This document shows, in pieces, positions 10,501-17,547 of a stretch of 25,220 bases of DNA. The DNA is from a virus, in the IMG/VR virus record IMGVR_UViG_3300042312_000088, positions 1-25,220 of that record, one strand, 5' to 3'. Each line of letters begins with the position of its first letter. Position 1 is the stretch's first letter. The notes below the pieces were generated by a model, which searched no databases, was not told where the DNA came from, and worked only from the letters and a program-made list of their open reading frames with translations. The position numbers and the translations under genes are program-made.

Positions 10501-13500
10501 TTGATAGTTTTGACTTCAGTTGGCATCCTTATGCAGAAGATAAACCATATATCTATCAATTCGGTACTCAGTGGCAAAAGACAGGTGGACCTAGATATAT
10601 CACCCCCGGCACTGATGAGATGAGTGCTATAAAATACATTGATCGTCGTATTTTGAAAGCAAAAAAATTACCTAACAAGAAAAATTTTGAGATTGTAGAT
10701 AATCTTTTGATTGAAGATTTTGATTATAGTTGGCATCCAGATGATACCGAACCGCCCTACATTTATATATTCGGAAATCAATGGCATAACGCTGAAGTCA
10801 TGCCTACTATAAAATATGTAGTACCCGATGCGACTAAAAACAATTATATAAAAACTCTTACAGCAAAATTAGCACCTAATATCAAAAACTGGAAAGAACT
10901 CGTATCTATTGATAAATCAAAATTTGATTTAAGTTGGGTGCCTAATCCGCATGATCCTCCATACATCTATGTATGGGGAAATAAGTATGAACCTGCTGAA
11001 ATGAAACCCACACTAGAGTACCATGTACCGGGCGCTACTGAAAAGAAATACATGGAAGAATTAGTAGAAGTATTACCACAGTGGGATAGATGGGTAAAGA
11101 AACTTCCTATTGATATTATAACAAGTAAGAATAACGGGTTTGATTTTAGTTGGAGACCAGATCCTCGAGAGCCAGCATACATTTATGTGTTTGGTAATCA
11201 GTGGAATCGTGCAGAGATAGAACCTTCTATTGAATATCGTGTTCCTGGTGCTACCGAAAAGAAGTATGTGCATGAAAAAATAGCGTATGCCATGCCTCAA
11301 CCTGACAAGTTTGAAGTATTGTTTCCTATAGAAAATTTTGACTTTAGTTGGAGACCGGATCCAGGATCACCTCCGTATATCTATGTATTTGGTAATCAAT
11401 GGAATAGTGCTGAAAAAGAACCTACGGTCAAATACAAAGTCACAGGTGCTACAGATTTTAAATACGTTAATGATATTATTGCTGAAATAAGACCTAATTT
11501 AAAATTGTGGCAAGTACCTGATGGTTTTGATGTTGAAACGTTTGACTTTAGTTGGCGCCCCGATCCTTACGATCCCCCTTACATTTATGAATTTGCGACA
11601 GAGTATGCAGATAGGGGAGGTCCTAAATACGTTGTTCCTAGTGCTACAGAAGTCAAATATATGAGCCATATAAAGGCTAAACTACGTGCTAAAGAAGTTC
11701 CTAAATATTACATTGAAACTACATTAGGTAATTTAGTTAAAAATCATCAAGATGAAGTATTCTGGGCATTACAGAAGTCAATCAATTATGATAACTTTGA
11801 TTTTAACTGGCGTCCAACGAAAGATCAAGAACAATACATACATGTGTTCGGTAGTCCTGAAAGCGAAAAGACACAAACATATTTTGTAAATTCGTCATTT
11901 TATCTACAGGGATATACTGATAAAAACTTTGTTCAACAAGATAAAAAAGCAGATAATGAATATCTTGCCGAGTTGTTCGTTCAACCAGATATCTTCTTTG
12001 TTGATCGCGGCAATAAAGAATCACAAGAGCGTTTTGAACAACTCAAAGCACGTTTCACTAACATCTCAAAGACACGCTTCTTGAATAGTTGGGTAGATAC
12101 AATCAATCGTTGTATCAACCGTAGTAATACAGAGTTGTGTTGGATATTGAATAGCGAACTTGACTATAGTGAATTTGATTTCAAGTATTACCCTAACCCC
12201 TGGCAGTTAAAGATGGTTCATGTGTTTGGAACACAGTGGAGCCACTGGGGAACTACATTCATGGTAAACCGTGAGACATTTAGCGAAGATACAAAATACA
12301 TTAAAATAATTGAACACTTGAGTAACTTAAACTTTGTCAAAGAGCGTAAAGCAAAGGCTACTAATAATCTTTATGATGTCTATGTCATAAATCATGGTAA
12401 TAAAGAATTAAATCAAGTTGTTGACGCTATAAAACTGGTCGCACATGATAAGTCTGTGACTGTTGTTGATTATGATAAAAGTTATCTACAAACTATCAAA
12501 AATATAGTGGATAATATAGTTCCTAGAAAAGAGCATTACATCTGGGTCGTAAGTAGTATTTGTAACTATAATAACTTTGATTTCACTTACATATGCGATC
12601 CATTCGCTAGAGAAAACTTACATGTATTTCCTAGTGACTCGCAAAAGTTCGGTGATACTTTCTTCTTAAATGTAAACCATACTAAGAAAGTTATTTCTGA
12701 ACTACAAATTTTACAACAGTATGATAAAGTAAACTTTAATAATACAGTTAAAACAAGACGCTTACCTGCTCCTATTATCAAAGTTAACACAGATACGCAT
12801 GTAGGAAGCATTGATACTAATTTTGATTTCCCCTATGCTATATTTACAACTGAAGAATTTAAAACCAATGATAATGAAACATTAAATTTATGGCAGGATG
12901 ATACTAAAGAATTGTTAATCACAAGTACTGGTGCCACTAGAATCGTTGTTCCTAAAGAAGCGAAACAGTATATTAAGAAAGAACTATACGATTACCCCTA
13001 TATTAAAACAGCAAGTAAGTTATTATCAAGTAAGCCGCTTGACATCGTATTTCTCAGCAACGGTGAAAAAAATGCGGAAGACAATTATAAGCACTTGCTT
13101 GCTGTGACTGATGGATTGAAAAATCGTGTCGTGCGTGTAGATGGCGTAAACGGTCGCGTTGATGCTTATCATGCTGCTGTAAAGGCAAGTGAAACTCAAT
13201 GGGCTTTCACAGTATTCGCTAAATTAAAAGTGAATGGCAAATTTGACTGGGGCTGGCAACCAGATAGATTACAAGTGCCTAAACACTATATCTTCCATGC
13301 TAAAAATCCTGTGAACGGATTAGAATACGGTCACCAAGGTATGATCGCTTACAATAAACAACTTGTGCTAAACAATTTCGGTAGTGGATTAGACTTTACA
13401 TTGGACGATCCGCATGAGACAGTAGAATTAGTATCCGGCACTGCAAACTTTAATACTGATGCTTATAGCACTTGGCGTACTGCTTTCCGTGAAGTTATAA

Positions 13501-13706
13501 AACTCAAGAGCGATTACACAGATATTAGCCAAGAACGCTTACAAGTATGGCTTACTGAGGCTAAAGGTAAATTTGCCAAAGACTGTTTACAGGGAGCGAA
13601 GGACGCAGTAGAATATTATGAAGAAGTAAATGGTGATATGGATCAACTCAAATTAAGTTATGAATGGAGTTGGTTAAAAGATTATTACAATAGGAAATAC
13701 AAATAA
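7521..13706 (+). CDS. giant FDFSW-repeat protein (2061 aa), glycosyltransferase-like ends
   Basis: The largest gene in the window. Residues 122 to about 1395 are 19 tandem units averaging about 68 aa, each with the core FDFSW(H/R)PDP..PPYIY.FG.QW, then P.Y..PGAT..KY and a closing LP...NW.IP..ID. Two subtypes mix: one with TQWQKTGGP, one with NQW..AE.EPT.EY. More degenerate units follow near residues 1426, 1555 and 1690, embedded in longer modules (DIFFVDRGNKES near 1490, YDVYVINHGNKE near 1618). The C-terminal 220 residues (DIVFLSNGEKNAED ... FAKLKVNGKFDWGWQPD) resemble a GT-A-like fold as I remember it from phage proteins. I infer that the short units are truncated copies of that module. There is no signal peptide. 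The neighbours SpeD and a UDP-sugar dehydrogenase suit a glycan role. A structural scaffold or adhesin is the alternative. The function is not established. Confidence 0.7.
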   Translation: MLRDVFYYGEKPNVHPREQFAKNLSDARKKAKTEHFWIVNEFCDYKNFDWDFDFDFLPDEDVWAQDHNNVWPSQHQKDSGTWLCSKEDSDIIIYRTDVSPVKRKNEKNSCWKIYTPIDEKQFDFSWHPDPTDPLFIFVWGNKYVNGVFEPTIEYCTPGAVEKKYMFQHAPILPQWERWIEHVPVDKERSIKKGFDFTWRPDPREPAFNYVWGNKYEPAEIKPTLEYRMPGATQIKYMAEYVEVLPHWDRWVEHIPVDKIRSEDNGFDFSWRPDPREPAFNYVWGNKFEDAEIKPTLEYRMPEATQIKYMPERVDVMPQQDRWIIPENLDTSEFDFSWRPDPREPAYIYEFGTQWQKTGGPQYVAPEATEIKYVDVQQAKALPNLKNWVIPDNIDKDNFDFSWHPDSTEEPYIYQFGTQHQKTNGPYYIVDNAAQIKYVDAVRSIILPNKDKWTIPDNLDVSEFDFSWHPDETEPPYIYDAGTQWQKTGGPRYIVEGATQLKYLENKKAKALPDSNNWSLPVYIDKQSWDFSWHPDITEPPYIYYFPTQWALSGGPVYIVPGATENKYLEGPIAKATINMDNWEIPDNIDKDSFDFSWHPFAQDDPCIYQIGTQWQKTGGPRYITPGTDENSPVKYIDRRIIKSKRLPDKTNFKILHPIIEEEFDFSWHPDTTEEPYIYVFGNQYYSGEKMPTVEYHVEGATQYKYVNNLKAKLAPNKDNWQIKIPIDEAAWDFSWVPDPGEPAYIYVFGNQWHNAEIESTIEYHVPGASEKKYVNDIKATILPDMANWKLNYKIDEKKFDFSWRPDPGSPPYIYVFGSNLYPAEEMSCLEYHVPDSTDYKFVSGIVAQLAEDRTNWEIPENIDITDFDFSWHPNPKDPAFIYHAGTQWQKTGGPKYVVKGAKEIKYLEGKKVKALPSMKNWKLPQNIDVTDFDFSWHPDDTEPPYIYQFGTQWAISGGPKYVMPKAREIKYIDNPVAKMRPNKTNWEIPDDIDVDSFDFSWHPYAEDKPYIYQFGTQWQKTGGPRYITPGTDEMSAIKYIDRRILKAKKLPNKKNFEIVDNLLIEDFDYSWHPDDTEPPYIYIFGNQWHNAEVMPTIKYVVPDATKNNYIKTLTAKLAPNIKNWKELVSIDKSKFDLSWVPNPHDPPYIYVWGNKYEPAEMKPTLEYHVPGATEKKYMEELVEVLPQWDRWVKKLPIDIITSKNNGFDFSWRPDPREPAYIYVFGNQWNRAEIEPSIEYRVPGATEKKYVHEKIAYAMPQPDKFEVLFPIENFDFSWRPDPGSPPYIYVFGNQWNSAEKEPTVKYKVTGATDFKYVNDIIAEIRPNLKLWQVPDGFDVETFDFSWRPDPYDPPYIYEFATEYADRGGPKYVVPSATEVKYMSHIKAKLRAKEVPKYYIETTLGNLVKNHQDEVFWALQKSINYDNFDFNWRPTKDQEQYIHVFGSPESEKTQTYFVNSSFYLQGYTDKNFVQQDKKADNEYLAELFVQPDIFFVDRGNKESQERFEQLKARFTNISKTRFLNSWVDTINRCINRSNTELCWILNSELDYSEFDFKYYPNPWQLKMVHVFGTQWSHWGTTFMVNRETFSEDTKYIKIIEHLSNLNFVKERKAKATNNLYDVYVINHGNKELNQVVDAIKLVAHDKSVTVVDYDKSYLQTIKNIVDNIVPRKEHYIWVVSSICNYNNFDFTYICDPFARENLHVFPSDSQKFGDTFFLNVNHTKKVISELQILQQYDKVNFNNTVKTRRLPAPIIKVNTDTHVGSIDTNFDFPYAIFTTEEFKTNDNETLNLWQDDTKELLITSTGATRIVVPKEAKQYIKKELYDYPYIKTASKLLSSKPLDIVFLSNGEKNAEDNYKHLLAVTDGLKNRVVRVDGVNGRVDAYHAAVKASETQWAFTVFAKLKVNGKFDWGWQPDRLQVPKHYIFHAKNPVNGLEYGHQGMIAYNKQLVLNNFGSGLDFTLDDPHETVELVSGTANFNTDAYSTWRTAFREVIKLKSDYTDISQERLQVWLTEAKGKFAKDCLQGAKDAVEYYEEVNGDMDQLKLSYEWSWLKDYYNRKYK
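7884..11690 (+). repeat. 19 tandem protein-coding repeats (about 200 bp period)
   Basis: Each unit is recognisable by the codons for FDFSW(H/R)PD, from the first at 7884 to the nineteenth at 11541. The DNA copies have drifted at synonymous sites, so the array is old and selected at protein level rather than a recent slippage product. Higher-order structure is visible: units 6-9 match units 12-15 in order, including two otherwise unusual units (8 and 14) with TPGTDE and KYIDRR inserts. Units 2-3 match units 16-17, including the long PVDKIRSEDNG-type linker. This indicates block duplication of several units at once. Confidence 0.85.
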
Positions 13707-14080
13707 TGGCTGTAGTACATAAACATTTAATTATACGTGCTGAAGTAGGGCGTCCAATCACTGACGAGCAAGTTGCTATTGAATGGATGAACAAACTTGT
13801 AGACAAGATCGGCATGAAAGTCATGATGGGCCCTTTTGCAAAATATCTAAACGTAGAAGGCAATCGTGGACTAACTGCTGTAGCCATCATTGAGACTAGC
13901 CATATCGCATTACATATCTGGGATGAAGATAACCCAGCACTTGTACAATTAGACGTTTATACTTGCGGTTATCTTGATCCGTATGATGTAGTAGAAGCAC
14001 TGCGTGACTTTCATCCTGTCAAGATTGAGATGAAATATCTTGATCGTGAAAACAAACTTATTGAATTACCATTAGAATAA
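13706..14080 (+). CDS. speD: S-adenosylmethionine decarboxylase proenzyme
   Basis: A 124-aa pyruvoyl enzyme of the small prokaryotic AdoMet decarboxylase class, producing decarboxylated SAM, the aminopropyl donor for spermidine. The key segment is IETSHIALHIWDED followed by LDVYTCG. Ser65 is the expected self-processing residue that becomes the pyruvoyl group, with His66/His70 and Cys87 at the expected positions for processing and proton donation. The residue before the serine is Thr rather than the Glu common in bacterial enzymes. Length fits the family. The start overlaps the stop of the giant repeat gene by one base (TAATG), and the dehydrogenase follows after 1 nt, so the three are probably one translation unit. 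There is no spermidine synthase in the window. SpeD homologues are known in marine T4-like phages, where their product's use is not settled. Confidence 0.88.
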   Translation: MAVVHKHLIIRAEVGRPITDEQVAIEWMNKLVDKIGMKVMMGPFAKYLNVEGNRGLTAVAIIETSHIALHIWDEDNPALVQLDVYTCGYLDPYDVVEALRDFHPVKIEMKYLDRENKLIELPLE

Positions 14081-14081
14081 A

Positions 14082-15260
14082 ATGAAGAAAGTGGCGATGA
14101 TCGGCGTAGGCAAGTTAGGGCAAGACTGCGCCGAAGTCATGGCATTACATTATGATACTGTAGGTTATGATATTAGTACAAAAACTACTACATTTCCTAT
14201 GAAAGATTCTATCAAAGATGCAGTAGTTGACAGAGATTTTATCTTTATCGCTGCTCCTACTCCTCATGATCCTATATATGGTGGCGAAACACCTACTAGT
14301 CATTTACCTAACAAAGATTTTGATTACACTATCGTTACAGATATATTAAAAGAAGTAAACAAGTACGTTAATAAGAATCAATTGGTAGTACTCATTAGTA
14401 CTGTCTTGCCGGGAACTGTACGCAGCCAGTTGGAACCTTGTATCACCAACGCACGATTCATTTACAATCCATATCTGATTGCTATGGGTACTGTCAAACA
14501 TGATATGGTAAATCCTGAAATGATCATCATAGGCACAGAAGATGGTAGTGTAACAGGTGACGCTAAAGAATTAATAGATTTCTATAATGTCTTTATGGAA
14601 AATGATCCACGTTATGAAGTTGGTACATGGGATGAAGCAGAAAGTATAAAAATTTTCTATAATACCTTTATTAGTACAAAGTTAGCATTAGTTAACATGT
14701 TACAGGATGTTGCTGAAACGAACGGCAATATTAATGTTGACGTAGTTACAAACGCATTAGCAAAGTCCACACATCGTATCATGGGTCCTGCATATATGAA
14801 AGCAGGATTAGGGGATGCAGGAGCATGTCATCCAAGAGATAATATTGCATTACGTTATCTAGCCGAACGTCTAGGATTAGGATATGATTTGTTTGATGCC
14901 ATTATGACTGCTAGAGAAGTACAAGCAGAACGTATGGCTAAAAAATGCTTAGAGTACGGCAAGAACGTTACAATTGTCGGCAAAGCATACAAGCCCAAAA
15001 TACCCTACACCAACTGTAGCGCAAGTATGTTAGTGGGACACTATATTGAGAAGCATGGTGGCAATCTACATTACTATGATGAGCATACAGGTGATACAGA
15101 TTTACGCTCAGACTGGACAGAAGTTTACTTGATAGGCTACTGGGACAATTATACACAACAATTAAATTTTCCACAATCTGCGACGGTCATTGACCCTTGG
15201 CGACAGATAAAAACGCACAAAGGCAGTACTATATTTTACGGAAATACAAGAAAAGTATAA
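14082..15260 (+). CDS. ugd: UDP-glucose/GDP-mannose dehydrogenase family protein
   Basis: A 392-aa NAD-dependent sugar-nucleotide dehydrogenase, which oxidises the C6 hydroxyl of a UDP- or GDP-sugar twice to give the uronate. The N-terminal GVGKLG (residues 8-13) is the Rossmann GxGxxG; STVLPGTVR (106-114) and the NTFISTKLALVNM helix (194-206) with Lys200 fit the central domain; GDAGACHPRDN (244-254) holds the catalytic Cys249 and Asp253; GKAYKP marks the C-terminal UDP-binding domain. It is shorter than many bacterial Ugd proteins (about 430 aa) but complete. It is the last gene of the rightward cassette, and its TAA stop overlaps a TATAAATA motif. The product, probably UDP-glucuronate, would feed glycan synthesis. 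The substrate could also be UDP-HexNAc or GDP-mannose. Confidence 0.85.
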   Translation: MKKVAMIGVGKLGQDCAEVMALHYDTVGYDISTKTTTFPMKDSIKDAVVDRDFIFIAAPTPHDPIYGGETPTSHLPNKDFDYTIVTDILKEVNKYVNKNQLVVLISTVLPGTVRSQLEPCITNARFIYNPYLIAMGTVKHDMVNPEMIIIGTEDGSVTGDAKELIDFYNVFMENDPRYEVGTWDEAESIKIFYNTFISTKLALVNMLQDVAETNGNINVDVVTNALAKSTHRIMGPAYMKAGLGDAGACHPRDNIALRYLAERLGLGYDLFDAIMTAREVQAERMAKKCLEYGKNVTIVGKAYKPKIPYTNCSASMLVGHYIEKHGGNLHYYDEHTGDTDLRSDWTEVYLIGYWDNYTQQLNFPQSATVIDPWRQIKTHKGSTIFYGNTRKV

Positions 15261-15263
15261 ATA
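15256..15263 (+). promoter_or_regulatory. T4-type late promoter TATAAATA
   Basis: A perfect TATAAATA, overlapping the stop codon of the dehydrogenase gene. Transcription would begin near 15269. The next 177 bp on this strand contain no gene, so its likely product is the structured RNA described separately. It could also be an incidental match in AT-rich DNA, but the placement immediately before a structured non-coding gap argues for function. Confidence 0.5.
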
Positions 15264-15268
15264 AACTG

Positions 15269-15433
15269 AGCCGCACGACCTTCTGGAGTAGTGTTTGTCG
15301 CATAGCGATGGCGTTGTTGTAGGGTCAAGATGTTTCCGGGACATCAGAGACAAACCAGAAAAAAGGCTTCGGTCAGTACTGTGGGAAGTACAGATCGAGA
15401 AGACTAGGACAAGGTTCGAATCCAAGCCGAAGC
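15269..15433 (+). ncRNA. structured RNA of unknown class with tRNA-like 3' domain
   Basis: This gap lies between convergent genes. The 5' domain is closed by TTCTG (15281-15285) pairing with CAGAA (15356-15360) and GTTTGTC (15293-15299) with GACAAAC (15349-15355), separated by a 7-nt bulge. Inside it a perfect hairpin GATGT-TTCCGGG-ACATC spans 15329-15345. The 3' domain is closed by 7 bp, GCTTCGG (15366-15372) with CCGAAGC (15427-15433). It holds a GTAC/GTAC D-arm-like hairpin with a GGG loop (15376-15391) and a canonical T-loop TTCGAAT (15415-15421). The T-stem has two mismatches, the anticodon arm is about 5 nt too short, and no CCA follows, so it is not a normal tRNA. It may be a decayed tRNA, a tRNA mimic or a regulatory RNA. 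On the minus strand the 7-bp stem is followed by a T-run, so part could act as a terminator for the leftward gene. Confidence 0.4.
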
Positions 15434-15437
15434 GAAT

Positions 15438-17501
15438 TCAAACAAACAGTGGACAATCTAAAATTTTAGTTGGATCACTCGTAGCAATTTCTACAAATCT
15501 TCTATAATTATGTTCTAACATAGGCTCTTGCTTTTTGTAAAGGTAATACAACTTATTGTTGTTATATTTTTGAAGTTTTAATAATAATTTAATAATACTA
15601 CTGATATTACAATCATCTAACTCTTTAAAATCAAACAACATAGCAGGCGTGTAAAATCCTAATTTTTCTAATACATGAGTCGCAGAAGGATCAGTGTTTA
15701 AAACGAACGGTCTTTTACCTATTATAGGTTTCCAAGTTTTTTCTGTCAAGTGATATTTTTCATCAACATTTGTTTCGCTCACTATGATGCAATAAGACCT
15801 GTTCCATATATCTAAATCTCCTAAACTAAAAATATCTTCTGGACGACTAAATCTGTAATCGCTACAATGTTCAGGATAGTTAGCAGGATCTAAATTTTTT
15901 ACTTTTTCAAACCAATCTTGTTCTGTGTTTCCTGTCATTGCATCAACTGCAGGAAAAATTCCCTTTTCATAAGTTACATATCCTGACGATAAAAGATTGT
16001 TATCAATCAATTGTTGTACGAGTTCAAATCTATGCGGTTTAGGTTTTCTATTATAACTCAAGTACAAGTGTTTGATTGATGTTAGAGTTGTATCTATGTT
16101 TTGATTATTGTTATACAGAGCGTTGGGGAACCAGCTATGCCAATTCTCTAAATCATAACCTACAAGACTAATGTCAAATCTTTCCCTAACTAATCCAAGA
16201 TAAAAATCACTGCGAGTAATCCAATTTACCGCGTCTATGCTACCGCAAAGCCAAATTTTGCAAGTTTCAGGCTTGTGGTTATTTGACAGTATCATCTGTA
16301 TATATTCTAGCCCTCCCTTGTGTGGAAACCACGTTAGATTTATTAAAAAATTATATGGATAAATACTTTTAATAGAGATTTCATTTTTTAGATTTTCAAT
16401 CCAAGATGTCTCATATCTACGTATCTCTTGTGGATTACTTGAATAAATGTTTCCTAATACAAATACTGCTTGCACGATTTTTTTACCCTGGGGCCAATAT
16501 AAAATTTTAGTTCTATCTAGATCACAAATCTCTTTTAAACGTTGTCTATTCGCTAACAATAAAGGTAATTGTTTTTCATAGAGATTGTACAATTCTGTTT
16601 TATTTAATGTTTTTAAATATGACACTAATCTAATGATAGATTCTATAGAACCGTTTTCTAAGTTCAAGTCATTAAAAAAGTCTACCGTAGTATAAAATCC
16701 CATTTTCTTTAAGATATTATAAAGATTGGAATGACCATTTATAATGAAAGGTCTAAGACCTATTATAGGCTTATAGGTTTTTTCTGTAATGTGATATGGA
16801 TTTGTATCAGTTGTCTCGCTAATTATATTCAAATACGCACTATTCCAAATGTCTAAATTGCCTAATGATGTTGCATCTTCTGGTCTTGAATATCTTAAAT
16901 CTGGGTTACCTTTGTAGTTATAAGATTGTTGTATAATTATCTTATCCCAATAATCTGTTTCAGTGTTACCAGTAGCCATATCAATTTCTGGAAATACACC
17001 ATGCTGGTATGTGACATGTCCCACATCATGCAAGTTATTTTCTATAAGGCTCTTGACTAGATTATATCTATGCAAATGTGGTTTTCTATTATAACTTAGA
17101 TAAATGTATTTTATATTCTCATCTAACTTAGCAACAACATCTTTATTATATTGGTAGACCCAATAAGGATACCAGCTACTCCAGTGTTCTGGACTGAATC
17201 CAACAGTAGACACTGTAAAGCCTTTGTCTATAAATTTTTGATAAAATTTTTCTTCCAATGGATCAACACAACTTACGAACCAAAATTTACAAAGTCTTGG
17301 ATTTTCAATTTCAGCATAAATGTCGTATTCATGTTGATCTTCATTGACGCTTTCCCAAGTCAAATTGATAACATAATTTTTAGGAAATTCGCTTGTCTTA
17401 GCAATTTCTATCCATAAGTTATGCAACCATTCAAGTTCATAATTACCCATGTCTTGCGGATCGCAAGTATACCATTTTCCATATCTTATGACAGATCGCA
17501 T
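15438..17501 (-). CDS. tandem-duplicated glycosyltransferase-like protein
   Basis: A 687-aa protein made of two homologous halves (about 1-340 and 341-687). Each has W(Y/F)P near its middle, then YLSYNRKPH/KPHR (134-145 and 480-491), a VTY..G.FP..D..TGNTE block, RPEDxxSLGxLDIWN, and an SET...YH(I/L)TEKT(Y/W)KPIIG(L/K)RPF block (228-252 and 575-599). The last block resembles the acceptor/donor motif of GT10 fucosyltransferase-like enzymes (inference from memory of the family). No signal peptide or membrane segment is seen. It starts 5 nt after a TAAATA box with no ribosome-binding site, suggesting a leaderless late mRNA. It is the only minus-strand gene, convergent with the dehydrogenase and divergent from the methyltransferase. 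It probably transfers a sugar to virion or host glycan. Confidence 0.6.
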   Translation of the reverse strand: MRSVIRYGKWYTCDPQDMGNYELEWLHNLWIEIAKTSEFPKNYVINLTWESVNEDQHEYDIYAEIENPRLCKFWFVSCVDPLEEKFYQKFIDKGFTVSTVGFSPEHWSSWYPYWVYQYNKDVVAKLDENIKYIYLSYNRKPHLHRYNLVKSLIENNLHDVGHVTYQHGVFPEIDMATGNTETDYWDKIIIQQSYNYKGNPDLRYSRPEDATSLGNLDIWNSAYLNIISETTDTNPYHITEKTYKPIIGLRPFIINGHSNLYNILKKMGFYTTVDFFNDLNLENGSIESIIRLVSYLKTLNKTELYNLYEKQLPLLLANRQRLKEICDLDRTKILYWPQGKKIVQAVFVLGNIYSSNPQEIRRYETSWIENLKNEISIKSIYPYNFLINLTWFPHKGGLEYIQMILSNNHKPETCKIWLCGSIDAVNWITRSDFYLGLVRERFDISLVGYDLENWHSWFPNALYNNNQNIDTTLTSIKHLYLSYNRKPKPHRFELVQQLIDNNLLSSGYVTYEKGIFPAVDAMTGNTEQDWFEKVKNLDPANYPEHCSDYRFSRPEDIFSLGDLDIWNRSYCIIVSETNVDEKYHLTEKTWKPIIGKRPFVLNTDPSATHVLEKLGFYTPAMLFDFKELDDCNISSIIKLLLKLQKYNNNKLYYLYKKQEPMLEHNYRRFVEIATSDPTKILDCPLFV

Positions 17502-17506
17502 AAGGA

Positions 17507-17514
17507 TATTTATT
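17507..17514 (-). promoter_or_regulatory. late-type promoter AATAAATA (leftward)
   Basis: On the minus strand AATAAATA matches TATAAATA at seven of eight positions and is followed by exactly 5 nt and then the ATG at 17501. This is the same spacing as at 19064, 19553 and 20036. A transcript starting at the usual late position would begin at or next to the ATG. It overlaps the -35 box of the rightward promoter at 17513. Confidence 0.55.
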
Positions 17515-17541
17515 GACAGTAGAGTGTTGACAATATATAAT
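17513..17541 (+). promoter_or_regulatory. consensus sigma70-type promoter for the methyltransferase
   Basis: TTGACA (17513-17518), a 17-nt spacer and TATAAT (17536-17541): a perfect match to the bacterial housekeeping promoter. The expected start, 6-7 nt after the -10, falls on the ATG at 17548, so the mRNA would be leaderless. A second TTGACA at 17527-17532 is too close to the -10 to pair with it. This suggests early or immediate-early expression by the host polymerase. Confidence 0.8.
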
Positions 17542-17547
17542 ATCTAG

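Noticed and set aside
10263-10577. Minus-strand 104-aa open frame inside the repeat gene
   Set aside because: Repetitive shadow of the FDFSW units; similar antisense frames recur at other units for the same reason.
7884-11690. CRISPR array or DNA satellite
   Set aside because: The periodicity is in a continuous coding frame, units are about 200 bp with synonymous drift, and there are no identical short repeats with unique spacers.
15366-15433. Ordinary tRNA gene
   Set aside because: The acceptor stem and T-loop look right, but the T-stem has two central mismatches, only about 18 nt separate the D-arm and T-arm, and no anticodon loop can be placed. Reported only as a tRNA-like domain.
15295-15507. 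Plus-strand 70-aa open frame in the convergent gap
   Set aside because: It runs through the structured RNA and into the opposing gene, has no ribosome-binding site and a composition unlike phage proteins.
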